DNA from: Alphaproteobacteria bacterium
GTDB lineage: Bacteria > Pseudomonadota > Alphaproteobacteria > GCA-2731375
Direction: 5' to 3'
NCBI GenBank assembly: GCA_021776235.1
Contig: JAJFGG010000069.1
Coordinates: 124,001 to 188,000, forward strand
DNA: 64,000 nucleotides
Numbering within the stretch: the stretch's first letter is position 1; each line of letters begins with the position of its first letter. Shown one piece after another: positions 17,272-26,677 of the stretch. The notes beneath the pieces were generated by a model, which ran no database searches, was not told the origin of the DNA, and saw only the letters and a program-made list of their open reading frames with translations. Position numbers and translations under genes: made by a program.

Positions 17272-18179
17272 GTCGTCTCTCCCAGTGCCGCGGCCCGGCG
17301 GCGCAACTGCCGCTCCCGGGCCGATATATAGGCCGTGGCGGCAATGATAATCGCGGCGCCCAGGCCTGACCATAGGTCGGGCCGTTCACCAAAGGCAAAA
17401 TAGCCGATCGCGGCAGCCCAGATCAGGGTGAAATAAAAGCCGGGCTGGGTAAACGACAAATCGGCGATCTGGAAGCTTTTGCTCCAGCAAAAATGCGCCA
17501 ACGTGGCCATCACGCCGGCGGCGAAGGTCAAGACGCAGGTGTACAGCGAAGGCGTCGTCCAGACAAACAGGGTGGGGATCAGGCTGACCATGGTCACGAA
17601 AAGGGACAGATAGAACACCATGGCATAGAGCGAGGTGCGCGCTACCAGGCGTTTGCCGATCAAGGTCGAGGCGGCCTGAAACGGCGAGGAAACCAGGATT
17701 GCGATAGCGCCGATCGAGATGGTTTCAACCCCGGGCCGCAGAATGACGAGCGCGCCGGCGAAGGCGAAAACAATACCGGCCAACCGCCGGTGACTGAATG
17801 TTTCCCCCAGGAACAGAAACGCCCCGATGGTGACGAAGACCGGCGAGGTAAAGCTTAGCGCCGTCAGATCAGCCAGGCTGATCAATGTTACGGCGTAAAA
17901 CCATAGTAATACGCTGACCGCGTGAACGCTGCCGCGCAGAAAATGCCAGCCCATCAATTTGACGTCGAAATCCGTCCTTTCGAACTTCATGATCAGGGGC
18001 AGCAGCAACAAGGTGCCAAAGCCATAGCGCATAAAGCCGGCCTGCAGCGGGTGGATGTCGTCAGCCACGCTGCGCACGATCCAGGTCAGAGAGGTGATGA
18101 AAAGCCCCCCCAGCAAGACCAGCAGCAAACCGATAAAATTATCGCGCCAGGTTGGCGAGGCGATCGCAGCCAGACTCAT
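17268..18179 (-). CDS. EamA/DMT-family permease
   Basis: A 303-aa drug/metabolite transporter with ten predicted membrane helices arranged as two EamA repeats. The first repeat includes RSVADDIHPLQAGFMRYGFGT and the SLADLTALSFTSPVF segment; the second includes the SFTQPGFYFTLIWAAAIGYFAFGE segment. Such proteins export amino acids, nucleobases or other metabolites, and substrate cannot be inferred here. It is coupled to ubiX by a 4-bp overlap. A 264-bp repeat element begins just upstream of its start, so the element may contain or displace the promoter. Confidence 0.88.
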   Translation of the reverse strand: MSLAAIASPTWRDNFIGLLLVLLGGLFITSLTWIVRSVADDIHPLQAGFMRYGFGTLLLLPLIMKFERTDFDVKLMGWHFLRGSVHAVSVLLWFYAVTLISLADLTALSFTSPVFVTIGAFLFLGETFSHRRLAGIVFAFAGALVILRPGVETISIGAIAILVSSPFQAASTLIGKRLVARTSLYAMVFYLSLFVTMVSLIPTLFVWTTPSLYTCVLTFAAGVMATLAHFCWSKSFQIADLSFTQPGFYFTLIWAAAIGYFAFGERPDLWSGLGAAIIIAATAYISARERQLRRRAAALGETT

Positions 18180-18193
18180 TTTACGGCGCGCAT

Positions 18194-18457
18194 CTAGAGC
18201 ATTTCCGGGCTATTGTGGATCATTTGACCGCCTCCCAAGGCCCCGTGGGTAGGCGCGGTTTGCAGGTCGATGTGGGTATCGTCCAAAAACCGCAACGCCG
18301 CCACGGGGCCTTGGGAGGCGGCCTTCGGTGGCGACACTAAGCCATTCGGATGCGTTGCGCCACTTGCTCGATGTACCACATCGCGCTGCGCGTCGCGCCT
18401 ACCCGAATGGCTTAGGGACGCCATCAAATGACCCACATTAGCCCGGAAGTGCTCTAG
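18194..18457. repeat. Paired-hairpin repeat element A (264 bp)
   Basis: Bounded by 34-bp terminal inverted repeats, 18194-18227 and 18424-18457, with 3 mismatches, starting CTAGAGC and ending TTTGA. Inside are two hairpins. The first has perfect 21-bp arms (18228-18248 and 18301-18321). The second has 13-bp arms (CTAAGCCATTCGG and its complement). GGGTAGG follows the first arm, and CCTACCC precedes the last. The right terminal CTAG contains the TAG stop of the acyl-CoA dehydrogenase-like gene. No coding potential is seen. It has the look of a MITE, with element B its closest relative. Confidence 0.9.
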
Positions 18458-19635
18458 AAATATACTTCCGGCGGGCGGCCCAGCAGAACCTGGCCGGCGG
18501 CCTCGTAATGGGAACCACGGGACTGGATCTGTTGCGACAGCGTATGCATGTCGCGGAAGCGGCGCTCGAACGGGGTGCCGGGGAAAATGGCGCTGACGCC
18601 GGCTTCCTTGTAAACCCAATCCGCCACCTCGATGGCGCCATGAATGGCATGGGTCGCGGCCAGGCGCACGCGGGCCCGGTCGGGTATATCAATGGGCTCT
18701 GTCGCGTCAGGCCCCATCTTGCGGGCGCCGGCATAGACCTCGGCCAAGGCCTCCAGCAAATAGGCGCGCGCCGCGCCCAAGGTGGCCTCGGCCCTGGCAA
18801 AGCTCGATTGCACCAACCCTGTATCCGCCAGCCGTGGCCGGCCGCGCGGCGTTTTTTCAGCGGCCAGTTCGGCGAAGGCCGCCAGCATGGCCCGCGCCAG
18901 TCCGAGGGCGACCCCGGCGACCCCGACGGCGTACAGGCCCTGCTGGGGGAAGGCATAGAGCGGCCCGCTTTTACGGCGCAAGGCCTGATCATCCCTGGTT
19001 GCCGAATAGGCCTCGTCGACGAAAAGATCGCTGATGCTATAACTGTCCGAGGCCGTACCGCGCAGGCCGATGGTATCCCAGGTATCGTGCAGGGTGGCCA
19101 GTTCTATGGGAAATAACAGCGTACGCAACGTGGGCCGTCCGGCCTGGTTCAGGCGCAGGCTGCCGTCCGGCTCACGAACGCGGCAATGAACGCCCATCCA
19201 GTTGGCCTGCCGGCAGCCGGAGGCGAACTCCCAGGTGCCACTGACCCGATAGCCACCTTCAACCGCGTCCGCGGTGCCACCATGGGGCGGTCCCCAGGAA
19301 ACCACGGTGCGGGGATCGGAGAAGACGGTCCGCGCCGTTTCCAGCTGCAGAAATGGCGCGATCAGAGCGGCGCTGTTGCCGACGAAAATGTTCCAGGCGA
19401 CCGAGGCGTCATGGCGGGCTACATCTTCCATGGTCAGCAGATAATCGCAGGGATGGATTTCATCGCCGCCCAGGTCGCGGGGCAGCAACATGCGAAACAG
19501 CCGTGCCTCGTGCAGCAGCGTCAGCAACTGTTCGGGTATGCGCCGGGTCTGTTCGATCTCATCCGCGGCGGCCGTTACCGCTGCCGCCAATTGCCGTGCC
19601 CGGTCCTGAAACTGCGATTGTCCAAATTGATCCAT
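18454..19635 (-). CDS. Acyl-CoA dehydrogenase-family flavoprotein (monooxygenase-like branch)
   Basis: A 393-aa flavin enzyme with the acyl-CoA dehydrogenase fold: helical N-terminus (RIPEQLLTLLHEARLFRMLLPRDLGG), flavin-binding region near VEGGYRVSGTWEFASGCRQANW and a C-terminal helical bundle. The ASGCRQA motif and absence of a clear catalytic Glu region place it near the HpaB/DszC-like FMN monooxygenases that share this fold, so it may be a two-component oxygenase rather than a dehydrogenase. The LLM monooxygenase and TauD-like genes are in the same accessory block. The TAG stop is supplied by repeat element A. Confidence 0.85.
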   Translation of the reverse strand: MDQFGQSQFQDRARQLAAAVTAAADEIEQTRRIPEQLLTLLHEARLFRMLLPRDLGGDEIHPCDYLLTMEDVARHDASVAWNIFVGNSAALIAPFLQLETARTVFSDPRTVVSWGPPHGGTADAVEGGYRVSGTWEFASGCRQANWMGVHCRVREPDGSLRLNQAGRPTLRTLLFPIELATLHDTWDTIGLRGTASDSYSISDLFVDEAYSATRDDQALRRKSGPLYAFPQQGLYAVGVAGVALGLARAMLAAFAELAAEKTPRGRPRLADTGLVQSSFARAEATLGAARAYLLEALAEVYAGARKMGPDATEPIDIPDRARVRLAATHAIHGAIEVADWVYKEAGVSAIFPGTPFERRFRDMHTLSQQIQSRGSHYEAAGQVLLGRPPEVYF

Positions 19636-19676
19636 GCGCTATTGCGGCTTAGATCAGGCGCGCTGTCAATGAAATG

Positions 19677-21401
19677 TCAGTGTATCTCCGGTTCGGGCAC
19701 TGCCTTGCCGTCGCGCAGAATGGCGAAGTCACAGCCCTGGTCGGCCTGGGTGACGTGCTGGGCGTAGATGGCGCCAAATCCCCGGTCATAGCGCGGCGGC
19801 GGCGGCGTCCAGGCGGCTTGCCGCCGCGCCAGCTCGGCGTCGTCCAGCAGCAGATCCAGGCGCCGGGCCGGTACGTCGAGCGTGATCATATCCCCTGTCC
19901 GGACCAGAGCCAGAGGGCCGCCAACAAACGATTCAGGCGAAATATGCAGCACACAGGTGCCATAGGACGTACCGCTCATGCGCGCGTCCGACAGGCGCAC
20001 CATGTCATCAACACCCTGCTGCAGCAGCTTTTTCGGGACTGGCAGCATGCCCCATTCAGGCATACCCGGTCCGCCCTGGGGCCCTGAATTACGCAGGATC
20101 AGGACGCTGTCCGCCGTCACTTCAAGGTCATCCCGGTCGATGCGGGCGGCCATGTCGTTATAGTCATCGAAGACCAGGGCCGGGCCGGTGTGGCGCAACA
20201 GTTTTGCATCGGCCGCGATGGGTTTCAGAACGGCGCCCGTGGGCGCCAGATTGCCGCGCAGCACCGCCAGGGTCTGCTGGTCCGAGACCGGATTATCCAG
20301 AGGCCTGATGACATCATCATCGTAGACTTCGGCGCCGGCGATATTCTCGCCCAGGGTCTTGCCGCTGACCGTCGGAGCGTCGACCTCCAAGAGGTGCGAA
20401 AGACGTCCCATCAGGCCCCGGATGCCGCCGGCATAATAAAAGTCCTCCATCAGATACTTGCCCGAGGGCCGGACGTTGGCCAGCAGAGGCACCTCGCGGG
20501 CGATGGCATCCAGATCGTCCAGTTTCACGTCGACACCGGCGCGGCCAGCCAGGGCCAGAATATGCACGGCGGCGTTGGTCGATCCGCCATAGGCCATGGC
20601 AAGGCGGATGGCATTGCGAAAGGCGCGATCGTCCAGAAAAGAGGAGATCTTGATATCGTCCCAGACCATCTCGACGATGCGGCGGCCGCTTTCCGAGGCC
20701 AGGCGGGCATGCGCGCTGTCGGCGGCAGGGATGGAGCTGCCGCCGGGCAGGATCAGACCCAGGGCTTCGGCGATGGCGGTCATGGTCGAGGCGGTGCCCA
20801 TGGTCATACAGGTGCCCGGCGATCGGGAAATGCCGCTTTCGATGGCCTCCCAATCGTCGGTGTCCAGGCGGCCGGCCCGGCGTTCGGCCCAGTACTTGAA
20901 GGCATCGCTGCCCGTGCCCAGGGTCTTGCCGGCCCAGTTGCCGCGCAGGGCCGGGCCGGCGGGAAAGTAGATCGCCGGCAGATCCATGCTGGTGGCAGCC
21001 ATCAGCAGGGCCGGTGTGGTTTTGTCGCAACCACCCATCAGGACCGCGCCGTCGATGGGGTGACTGCGCAGCAATTCCTCCGCCTCCATGGCCAGAAAAT
21101 TGCGGTACAGCATGGTGCTTGGCTTGACGATGGGTTCCGCCAGGGACATGGCCGGCAGTTCCACGGGAAAACCGCCCGCCTGCCAGACGCCGCGTTTGAT
21201 CTCCTCGGCCCGCTGGCGCAGATGCATATGGCAGGCATTCAAATCGGACCAGGTATTGATCAGGGCAATCACCGGTTTGCCGGCAAAATCGGCGGTGCTG
21301 TAACCCATTTGTTTGGCGCGGGAGCGGTGCCCGAAGGCCCGCATATCATCGACGCCAAACCAACGGTGGCTGCGTAAGTCTTCCGGTTTTTTGCGTGTCA
21401 T
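19677..21401 (-). CDS. IlvD/Edd-family dehydratase (sugar-acid dehydratase type)
   Basis: Fe-S dehydratase of 574 aa from ATG 21401 that removes water from a 2,3-dihydroxy acid. Cluster and active-site regions are present: NTWSDLNACHMHL, GGCDKTTPALLMA, SRSPGTCMTMGTASTM and the SGTSYGTCVLH segment. Lengths near 575 and the opening KPEDLRSHRWFG fit the arabonate/xylonate dehydratase branch better than valine-pathway IlvD, but this is by eye. It is transcribed away from repeat element B. It stands 42 bp from the acyl-CoA dehydrogenase-like gene downstream and may be cotranscribed with it. Confidence 0.92.
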   Translation of the reverse strand: MTRKKPEDLRSHRWFGVDDMRAFGHRSRAKQMGYSTADFAGKPVIALINTWSDLNACHMHLRQRAEEIKRGVWQAGGFPVELPAMSLAEPIVKPSTMLYRNFLAMEAEELLRSHPIDGAVLMGGCDKTTPALLMAATSMDLPAIYFPAGPALRGNWAGKTLGTGSDAFKYWAERRAGRLDTDDWEAIESGISRSPGTCMTMGTASTMTAIAEALGLILPGGSSIPAADSAHARLASESGRRIVEMVWDDIKISSFLDDRAFRNAIRLAMAYGGSTNAAVHILALAGRAGVDVKLDDLDAIAREVPLLANVRPSGKYLMEDFYYAGGIRGLMGRLSHLLEVDAPTVSGKTLGENIAGAEVYDDDVIRPLDNPVSDQQTLAVLRGNLAPTGAVLKPIAADAKLLRHTGPALVFDDYNDMAARIDRDDLEVTADSVLILRNSGPQGGPGMPEWGMLPVPKKLLQQGVDDMVRLSDARMSGTSYGTCVLHISPESFVGGPLALVRTGDMITLDVPARRLDLLLDDAELARRQAAWTPPPPRYDRGFGAIYAQHVTQADQGCDFAILRDGKAVPEPEIH

Positions 21402-21460
21402 GGTGCCATCTGCCTGTTGCCGTGAGGTGGTGTTAATGACCCAGAATAGCCAGGAAATGC

Positions 21461-21725
21461 CTAGACCACGTTCACAGAGCATAGACCCGTTTGACCGTAC
21501 TTCCCAGCTTCGTGGCCAGGCGAAGGTTGCCGCGCGTGGTGGGACTACGGGCAAAACCTTCAACGACGCCACGGCGCTGGGACGCGCGGCCTTCGGTGGC
21601 GCGTGGAGGCCATTCGGATGCGTTGTTCTGCTTGCCCGTAGTCCCACTACGCGCTGCGCAAAACGCCTACCCGAATGACCTCCACACGCCATCAAACGGA
21701 TCTATGTTCTGTGAACGTGGTCTAG
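21461..21725. repeat. Paired-hairpin repeat element B (265 bp)
   Basis: Terminal inverted repeats of 34 bp with 2 mismatches (21461-21494, 21692-21725), CTAGACC outward and TTTGA inward. Two internal hairpins: CCCAGC..CGTGGC arms, and GTGGAGGCCATTCGG with its near complement. The motif GCGGCCTTCGGTGGCG (21586-21601) occurs at almost the same offset as in element A (18318-18333), as do GCCATTCGGATGCGTTG, CGCCTACCCGAATG and ACGCCATCAAA. The terminal CTAG contains the stop codon of the 145-aa membrane-protein gene. Confidence 0.9.
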
Positions 21726-22159
21726 CCGTAGCGGAATTCCATCATTGCCCAGACGGCCAGGAACAACAGTGCGGCGACCAGGATCAGCATGGAGGTGATG
21801 CGCATCATATAGCCGAATTCGCGCCGGGCATCGCCCTTGATGGACCTTTGACGTTGCCGGACGCCGCGGTCTTCTTCCTGCAATTGTTCCCAATCCGCCC
21901 GCCGTTGGCGCAGGCTTTCAATATCCGTGACTTTGCCGGCCGCCACAGGTTCGGGAACCAGAAGGCCGCGCAATCGGGCCAGCCCGATAAAAACCAGGAA
22001 AGCGCCGCAGCCAACCGACAGAACCGAATAGAAGACGAACTCGGACCAGGACGCCCACAGGGCCAGCGGGGTGATCGCCGCGGTGACGCCCGACAGGGTC
22101 AAACCGGCCTCGATCAAGCCAAGGACCAATTTTTGGTTATGCATCAGGAGATTCGACAT
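21722..22159 (-). CDS. Small membrane protein, unknown
   Basis: A 145-aa protein with two N-terminal helices (about 12-37 and 40-64), a charged cytoplasmic coiled segment ([19 protein letters not shown], about 81-100) and one C-terminal helix (about 118-140). I recognise no family. Its first codons overlap the end of thiE by 16 bp, so it is the last gene of the tkt-gap-pgk-fba-thiE run. Its TAG stop lies in the terminal CTAG of repeat element B, which means its C-terminus may have been shaped by the insertion. Confidence 0.7.
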   Translation of the reverse strand: MSNLLMHNQKLVLGLIEAGLTLSGVTAAITPLALWASWSEFVFYSVLSVGCGAFLVFIGLARLRGLLVPEPVAAGKVTDIESLRQRRADWEQLQEEDRGVRQRQRSIKGDARREFGYMMRITSMLILVAALLFLAVWAMMEFRYG

Positions 22160-22854
22160 GTCGCGTCCGTTACCTCCCCCTGGGCCTCTTCGGGGGCATC
22201 GCGTGCCGCCCCGGCGATCGCCTTGTTAAAGTCCCGCACAGCGGCGCCGGGCCCGGCCGGATAATTCCACACACCGGCGACCAGCGACAAAAAATCAGCC
22301 CCTGCCGTGACCAGGGGTTGGCAATTCTCCACCGTGATGCCGCCGATGGCCACACTGGGCACTTCAAAAATTCGCGACCACCATTGCAGAATTTCCAGAT
22401 CAGCCGAGGCTTTGGCCTGCTTGGTTCCGGTCGCGAAAAAGGCGCCAAAGGCAACATAGTCGGCGCCGGCTTCCGCCGCCTCCATGGCCAGATGGCGGGA
22501 GGCATGGCAGGTGACGCCGACAATATGGTCCGGACCCAGAATGGCCCGCGCGTCACTGTAGGGGGTGTCATCCTGGCCGACATGACAGCCGTCGGCGCGC
22601 ATTTCCAACGCCAGATCGGGGCGGTCATTGATCAGGAAGGCCACGCCGTATTCCTGGGCCACGGGCATCAACACCTCGGTCGCCCGGCGTATGGCATCGT
22701 CGTCCACATCCTTCAGGCGCAGTTGCAGGCAGGCCACGTCACCGCCATCCAGCGCGGCCCGCAGGTCTTCCGCAAAGGCGGTTGGTTCGAATGCGGGCGG
22801 CGTGATCAGATACAGGCGGCAGCGGTCCGCGCTACCGTCCGCGGCCGAAGTCAT
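22144..22854 (-). CDS. thiE: Thiamine-phosphate synthase ThiE
   Basis: Joins the pyrimidine and thiazole halves of thiamine phosphate. The 236-aa product has the TIM-barrel markers [48 protein letters not shown] and [10 protein letters not shown]. Its ATG overlaps the TGA of fba (ATGA). ThiE in a glycolytic operon supplies the precursor of ThDP, the cofactor of the transketolase encoded four genes upstream, which may explain the linkage. No TPP riboswitch was recognised before it. Confidence 0.93.
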   Translation of the reverse strand: MTSAADGSADRCRLYLITPPAFEPTAFAEDLRAALDGGDVACLQLRLKDVDDDAIRRATEVLMPVAQEYGVAFLINDRPDLALEMRADGCHVGQDDTPYSDARAILGPDHIVGVTCHASRHLAMEAAEAGADYVAFGAFFATGTKQAKASADLEILQWWSRIFEVPSVAIGGITVENCQPLVTAGADFLSLVAGVWNYPAGPGAAVRDFNKAIAGAARDAPEEAQGEVTDATCRIS

Positions 22855-23888
22855 CAGGCGGCGTCCTGTTCCATTCCGCTCTGATAGTCGCCGCTACGGG
22901 CCAGGCTGTTCATCTTGGCGCGATGGGCCAGGGCGGCCTGGGCGGCGGGCACATTGTCCGCCTGGCCGCGCCAGGCTTGCAGGGCCGAGGCCTGCAAGGC
23001 ACGGCCGTAAGAGAAGCTCAGCTCCCAAGGTAGCGGGCCGCCCATTGCGTCCGGCATGTTCATGGCATTGAGATGGGCCGTGGCCTCTTCTTCCGACTGC
23101 CCGCCCGAGAGGAAAGCGATACCCGGCACCGCGCCGGGCACCTGGCGGCGCAGAACCTTGACGGTCATCTCGGCCACTTCCTGAACAGAGTTTTGCCGGC
23201 TGCATTGCTTGCCCGCCACCACCATGTTCGGTTTCAGCACCATGCCCTCCAACAGGACGTTCTGGTTGAACAATTCTTGGAATGTCAGTTGCAGGGTGGC
23301 TTCCGTCACCTCCCGGCAGCGCTCCATGTCGTGATCGCCATCCATCAACACCTCCGGCTCGACGATCGGCACCAGACCGGCCTCTTGCGAAAGGGCGGCA
23401 TAGCGGGCCAGGGCGTGGGCGTTGGCCTCAAGGCAGGCGCGGCTGGGCATGTTGCCGCCAATTTCAATCACCGCCCGCCATTTGGTGAAGGCAGCGCCCA
23501 GTTCAACATATTCAGCCAAACGTTCCCGCAGGCCGTCCAGGCCTTCGGTCACCTTTTCGCCAGGTGAGCCGGCGAGGTCCTTGGCGCCGGCATCGACCTT
23601 GATGCCAGGCAGTATGCCGTTGTCCCACAACAGCTTGGAAAAGGGCACACCGTCCGTGCTTGATTGCCGCAGGGTCTCGTCAAACAGGATGACGCCGGAA
23701 AAATAATCACCCGCGCCCGGCGCGGTGAACAGCAATTGGCGGTAGCCGCGGCGGTTGTCCTCGGTCGAGGGAACGTCGATGCTATCCAGGCGATTCTTTA
23801 TGGTGCCCGTGCTTTCGTCCGCGGCCAGAATGCCTTTTCCCGGCGCGACCATGCGTGCGGCATTTTCAACAATATTCAATTTTGTCAT
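22854..23888 (-). CDS. fba: Class I fructose-bisphosphate aldolase
   Basis: A 344-aa Schiff-base aldolase of the eukaryote-like class I family, cleaving fructose-1,6-bisphosphate to two trioses. Signatures are [18 protein letters not shown] near the N-terminus, [20 protein letters not shown] and the [12 protein letters not shown] strand with the lysine of the Schiff base. No metal-site histidines of class II are present. It is part of the minus-strand run with pgk, gap and tkt, so it serves glycolysis/gluconeogenesis and the pentose phosphate junction. RuBisCO and phosphoribulokinase are not present here. Confidence 0.95.
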   Translation of the reverse strand: MTKLNIVENAARMVAPGKGILAADESTGTIKNRLDSIDVPSTEDNRRGYRQLLFTAPGAGDYFSGVILFDETLRQSSTDGVPFSKLLWDNGILPGIKVDAGAKDLAGSPGEKVTEGLDGLRERLAEYVELGAAFTKWRAVIEIGGNMPSRACLEANAHALARYAALSQEAGLVPIVEPEVLMDGDHDMERCREVTEATLQLTFQELFNQNVLLEGMVLKPNMVVAGKQCSRQNSVQEVAEMTVKVLRRQVPGAVPGIAFLSGGQSEEEATAHLNAMNMPDAMGGPLPWELSFSYGRALQASALQAWRGQADNVPAAQAALAHRAKMNSLARSGDYQSGMEQDAA

Positions 23889-23963
23889 TTAATGTTCCCT
23901 GTCCTGCGGCCCGGCCACCCCTACCGCCTGAATAACAAAGCCCGGAAGCCCTGGCAACGATAC

Positions 23964-24368
23964 TTAGAGGCGATTCAGGAATGATCGGCATTGCTCGGTA
24001 ATATCCGCTGCCCCGGCGCCGGGATCAAGGGCTTTGGGCGCCCGCGCCAGGACCTCCGCCTCATAGGCCCCGGCGATCTGGCGAACCTTCTCGCGGACTG
24101 TTCCTTTGCCGCCCAACACCAGACAGCGCCAGCCCAGGTGCAGGGCCATTTGCGCCATGGCGCTGTCGGTGCCGCAATCCAGGATAGCCCGGAATTCGGC
24201 CTCTGGATGGCTCTGCCGGGCCTGCTCCACCATAGCCAGATAGAAGCCCGGCCCACCATAGCCCGCGGCCCCTGGCGCGGTCAGCAAGGTTATGGGCCGC
24301 TGCAGCCCAGCCGCCGCCGCCAGGGCGCATTCGGCCTGTTGCAAATGGTGAAAAATGATCGCCCGCAT
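23964..24368 (-). CDS. Hypothetical protein between pgk and fba
   Basis: From ATG 24368 the product is 134 aa (MRAIIFHHLQQAECALAAAA). It is a small alpha/beta protein: alternating strands such as RPITLLTAP, FRAILDCG and RCLVLGGKG, and helices between. There is no signal peptide or known motif. The conserved-looking GPGFYLAMV and DCGTDSAMAQMAL segments may form a binding site. It lies 53 bp after pgk and 75 bp before fba on the same strand. The position suggests a role related to these enzymes, but I cannot name one. Confidence 0.7.
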   Translation of the reverse strand: MRAIIFHHLQQAECALAAAAGLQRPITLLTAPGAAGYGGPGFYLAMVEQARQSHPEAEFRAILDCGTDSAMAQMALHLGWRCLVLGGKGTVREKVRQIAGAYEAEVLARAPKALDPGAGAADITEQCRSFLNRL

Positions 24369-24421
24369 GGCACAGTCATAGCCCAGGGCGCCGGCGCTTG
24401 GAAGCGTAGCCGCGACAGGTG

Positions 24422-25597
24422 CTAGCTCTCCAGGGCTTCGATGCCCGGCAGGGCCTTGCCTTCCAGCCATTCCAGAAAGGCCCCCCCGGCGGTGGAAATA
24501 TAGGTGAAATCGTCCGCCGCGCCGGCGTGCCGCAGGGCCGCAACCGTATCACCGCCACCGGCGACAGAGGTCAAATCGCCGGCGCGGGTCTGCGCCGCGG
24601 CGGCCTGGGCCACCTTGACCGTGCCAACGTCAAAGGGCGGAATTTCAAAGGCGCCCATGGGTCCATTCCACAGCAGCGTCCGGCAGCCAGCCAAGCGCCG
24701 GGTCAAATCGGTCACGCTGGCGGGGCCAATATCCAGGATCATCATGTCGTCGGGCACCTGGTCCACCAACTTTGTGGCGCTCTCGGCCCCGGCCCGCAGT
24801 TCCTTTGCCAGCACCACATCCACCGGCAGGACAATCTCGCAGCCCGCCTGGTCGGCCTTTGCCATGATATTGCGGGCCGTCTGGGCCAGTTCCGCTTCAC
24901 ACAGCGAAGCACCGACGGCGATGCCCTGCGCGACCAAAAAGGTATTCGCCCTGCCGCCGCCGATGATCAATTGCTCGACCTTGTCCAGCAAATGGCCCAG
25001 GACCGCGAGTTTCGAGGAAACCTTGGCGCCGCCGACCAGGGCCGCCACGGGCCGCCGCGGGCTGGCAAGGGCGGCTTCCAAGGCCGTCAGTTCGGCCTGC
25101 AGGGCCCGGCCTGCCGCCGCCGGCAACAAGTTGGCCAGGCCTGTTGTCGAGGCATGGGCGCGATGGGCGCAGGAAAACGCATCGTTGACGTAGATTTCAC
25201 CCAGGGCGGCCAAGGTCCGGGTGAAGTCCGGTTCATTGGCTTCCTCGCCCGGATCAAAGCGGACGTTTTCCAACAACAATACATCGCCGTCGGCCATTCC
25301 GGCGACCGCATCTGGTGCGCTATCCATGTCCGAGAACGCAACCGGTCGGCCCAGGGCGGCGCCCAGGGGGCCGGCCAGGGGCGCCAACGACAGGGCCGGC
25401 ACCACCTGCCCCTTGGGCCGGCCGAAATGGGACAGCACGATAACCTTGGCACCCTTGCCGGCCAGTTCGGAAAGGGTGGGGACGACCCGTTCAATCCGGG
25501 TGCCGTCGCTGACCCGCCCGTCCCGCATGGGGACGTTCAGGTCGACCCGAACCAGCACCCTGGCGCCGGCCAGGGACAGATCGTCCAGGACCCGCAT
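24422..25597 (-). CDS. pgk: Phosphoglycerate kinase
   Basis: Transfers phosphate between 1,3-bisphosphoglycerate and ADP. The 391-aa product has all family landmarks: VLVRVDLNVPMRDG near residue 15, VIVLSHFGRPKG, LLENVRFDPGEEAN, ALVGGAKVSSKLAVL, and the GPMGAFE and AGGGDTVAAL nucleotide-binding loops. It follows gap by a 25-bp gap on the minus strand in the usual alphaproteobacterial order. Confidence 0.97.
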   Translation of the reverse strand: MRVLDDLSLAGARVLVRVDLNVPMRDGRVSDGTRIERVVPTLSELAGKGAKVIVLSHFGRPKGQVVPALSLAPLAGPLGAALGRPVAFSDMDSAPDAVAGMADGDVLLLENVRFDPGEEANEPDFTRTLAALGEIYVNDAFSCAHRAHASTTGLANLLPAAAGRALQAELTALEAALASPRRPVAALVGGAKVSSKLAVLGHLLDKVEQLIIGGGRANTFLVAQGIAVGASLCEAELAQTARNIMAKADQAGCEIVLPVDVVLAKELRAGAESATKLVDQVPDDMMILDIGPASVTDLTRRLAGCRTLLWNGPMGAFEIPPFDVGTVKVAQAAAAQTRAGDLTSVAGGGDTVAALRHAGAADDFTYISTAGGAFLEWLEGKALPGIEALES

Positions 25598-25622
25598 AAT
25601 AAAACCCTAACGTCTGCCGTGT

Positions 25623-26627
25623 TCAGAGCTTGCCCAGAGCGACGGCGGTGTCGCTCATCCGGTTGGAGAAGCCCCATTCGTTGTCATACCAAGACAGGAT
25701 CCGTACGAAGCGGCCGTCGATCACCTGGGTCTGGGTCAGATCGAAGATGGAAGACGCCGGGTTGTGGTTGTAATCGATGGACACGGTCGGACCGTCGGAG
25801 GTATCGAGAATGCCCTTCAATTTGCCCTTGGCGGCCTTGACGATGGCCGTATTGACCGCCTCGATCGTCGTCTTCTTTTTGCTGCGGAACTTGAAATCAA
25901 CCACCGAAACATTCGGCGTCGGCACCCGGATTGAAGTGCCGTCCAGCTTGCCGGCCAAATCGGGCAACACCAGGCCGACGGCCTTGGCCGCGCCGGTCGA
26001 AGTGGGGATCAGGGACATCACGGCGGAGCGGGCGCGGCGCAGATCGCCATGCAGGGTATCCAGCACCGGCTGATCGCCGGTAAAGGCATGAATTGTGGTC
26101 ATGAAGCCATGTTCGCTGCCCATGGCCTGGTTCAGCACCGAGGCTACGGGCGCCAGACAGTTGGTGGTGCATGACGCGTTCGAGACCACCTTGTGCGACT
26201 TGCGCAGCTTGTTGTGGTTGACGCCATAGACCACGGTCAGATCGGCGCCGGTGGCGGGCGCCGAAATCAGTACCCGCTTGGCACCGGCGGTCAGATGGGC
26301 CGCGGCGGCATCCTTGGAAGTGAAGATACCGGTGCATTCCAAGGCCACATCCACGCCCAACTTGCCCCACGGCAAATTTGCCGGATCGCGCTCGGCCGTG
26401 ACCTTGATAACGCCCCTGCCGAGGTTCATGCCGCTCTTCGTGGTCTTCACCGTACCGGGATAGGCGCCATGCACGGAATCGTAGCGTAACAGATGGGCAT
26501 TTGTTTCGACCGGCCCCAGATCATTGACCCCTATGACCTGAATATCCTTGCGCCCGGATTCCGCGATGGCGCGCAATACCAGACGGCCAATACGCCCAAA
26601 GCCGTTAATCCCTACCCGAACTACCAT
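25623..26627 (-). CDS. gap: Glyceraldehyde-3-phosphate dehydrogenase, type I
   Basis: Oxidises glyceraldehyde-3-phosphate with NAD(P) and phosphate. The 334-aa product begins [18 protein letters not shown] (Rossmann dinucleotide site), has the catalytic [12 protein letters not shown] motif and the terminal [12 protein letters not shown] segment. The N-terminal dinucleotide region has VNDLGP, which resembles the NAD-type acidic residue at the end of beta-2. It sits 50 bp after tkt in the tkt-gap-pgk run. Confidence 0.97.
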   Translation of the reverse strand: MVVRVGINGFGRIGRLVLRAIAESGRKDIQVIGVNDLGPVETNAHLLRYDSVHGAYPGTVKTTKSGMNLGRGVIKVTAERDPANLPWGKLGVDVALECTGIFTSKDAAAAHLTAGAKRVLISAPATGADLTVVYGVNHNKLRKSHKVVSNASCTTNCLAPVASVLNQAMGSEHGFMTTIHAFTGDQPVLDTLHGDLRRARSAVMSLIPTSTGAAKAVGLVLPDLAGKLDGTSIRVPTPNVSVVDFKFRSKKKTTIEAVNTAIVKAAKGKLKGILDTSDGPTVSIDYNHNPASSIFDLTQTQVIDGRFVRILSWYDNEWGFSNRMSDTAVALGKL

Positions 26628-26677
26628 ATTAATCTCCTGTCAAAAGAATGGGTTGCCCCGTATCCGTCTTGTCAACT

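Noticed and set aside
20190-21377. A 395-aa plus-strand frame over the IlvD/Edd gene
   Set aside because: Antisense shadow; His/Gln-rich and without motif.
24419-25840. A 473-aa plus-strand frame over pgk and gap
   Set aside because: Antisense shadow of two conserved enzymes.
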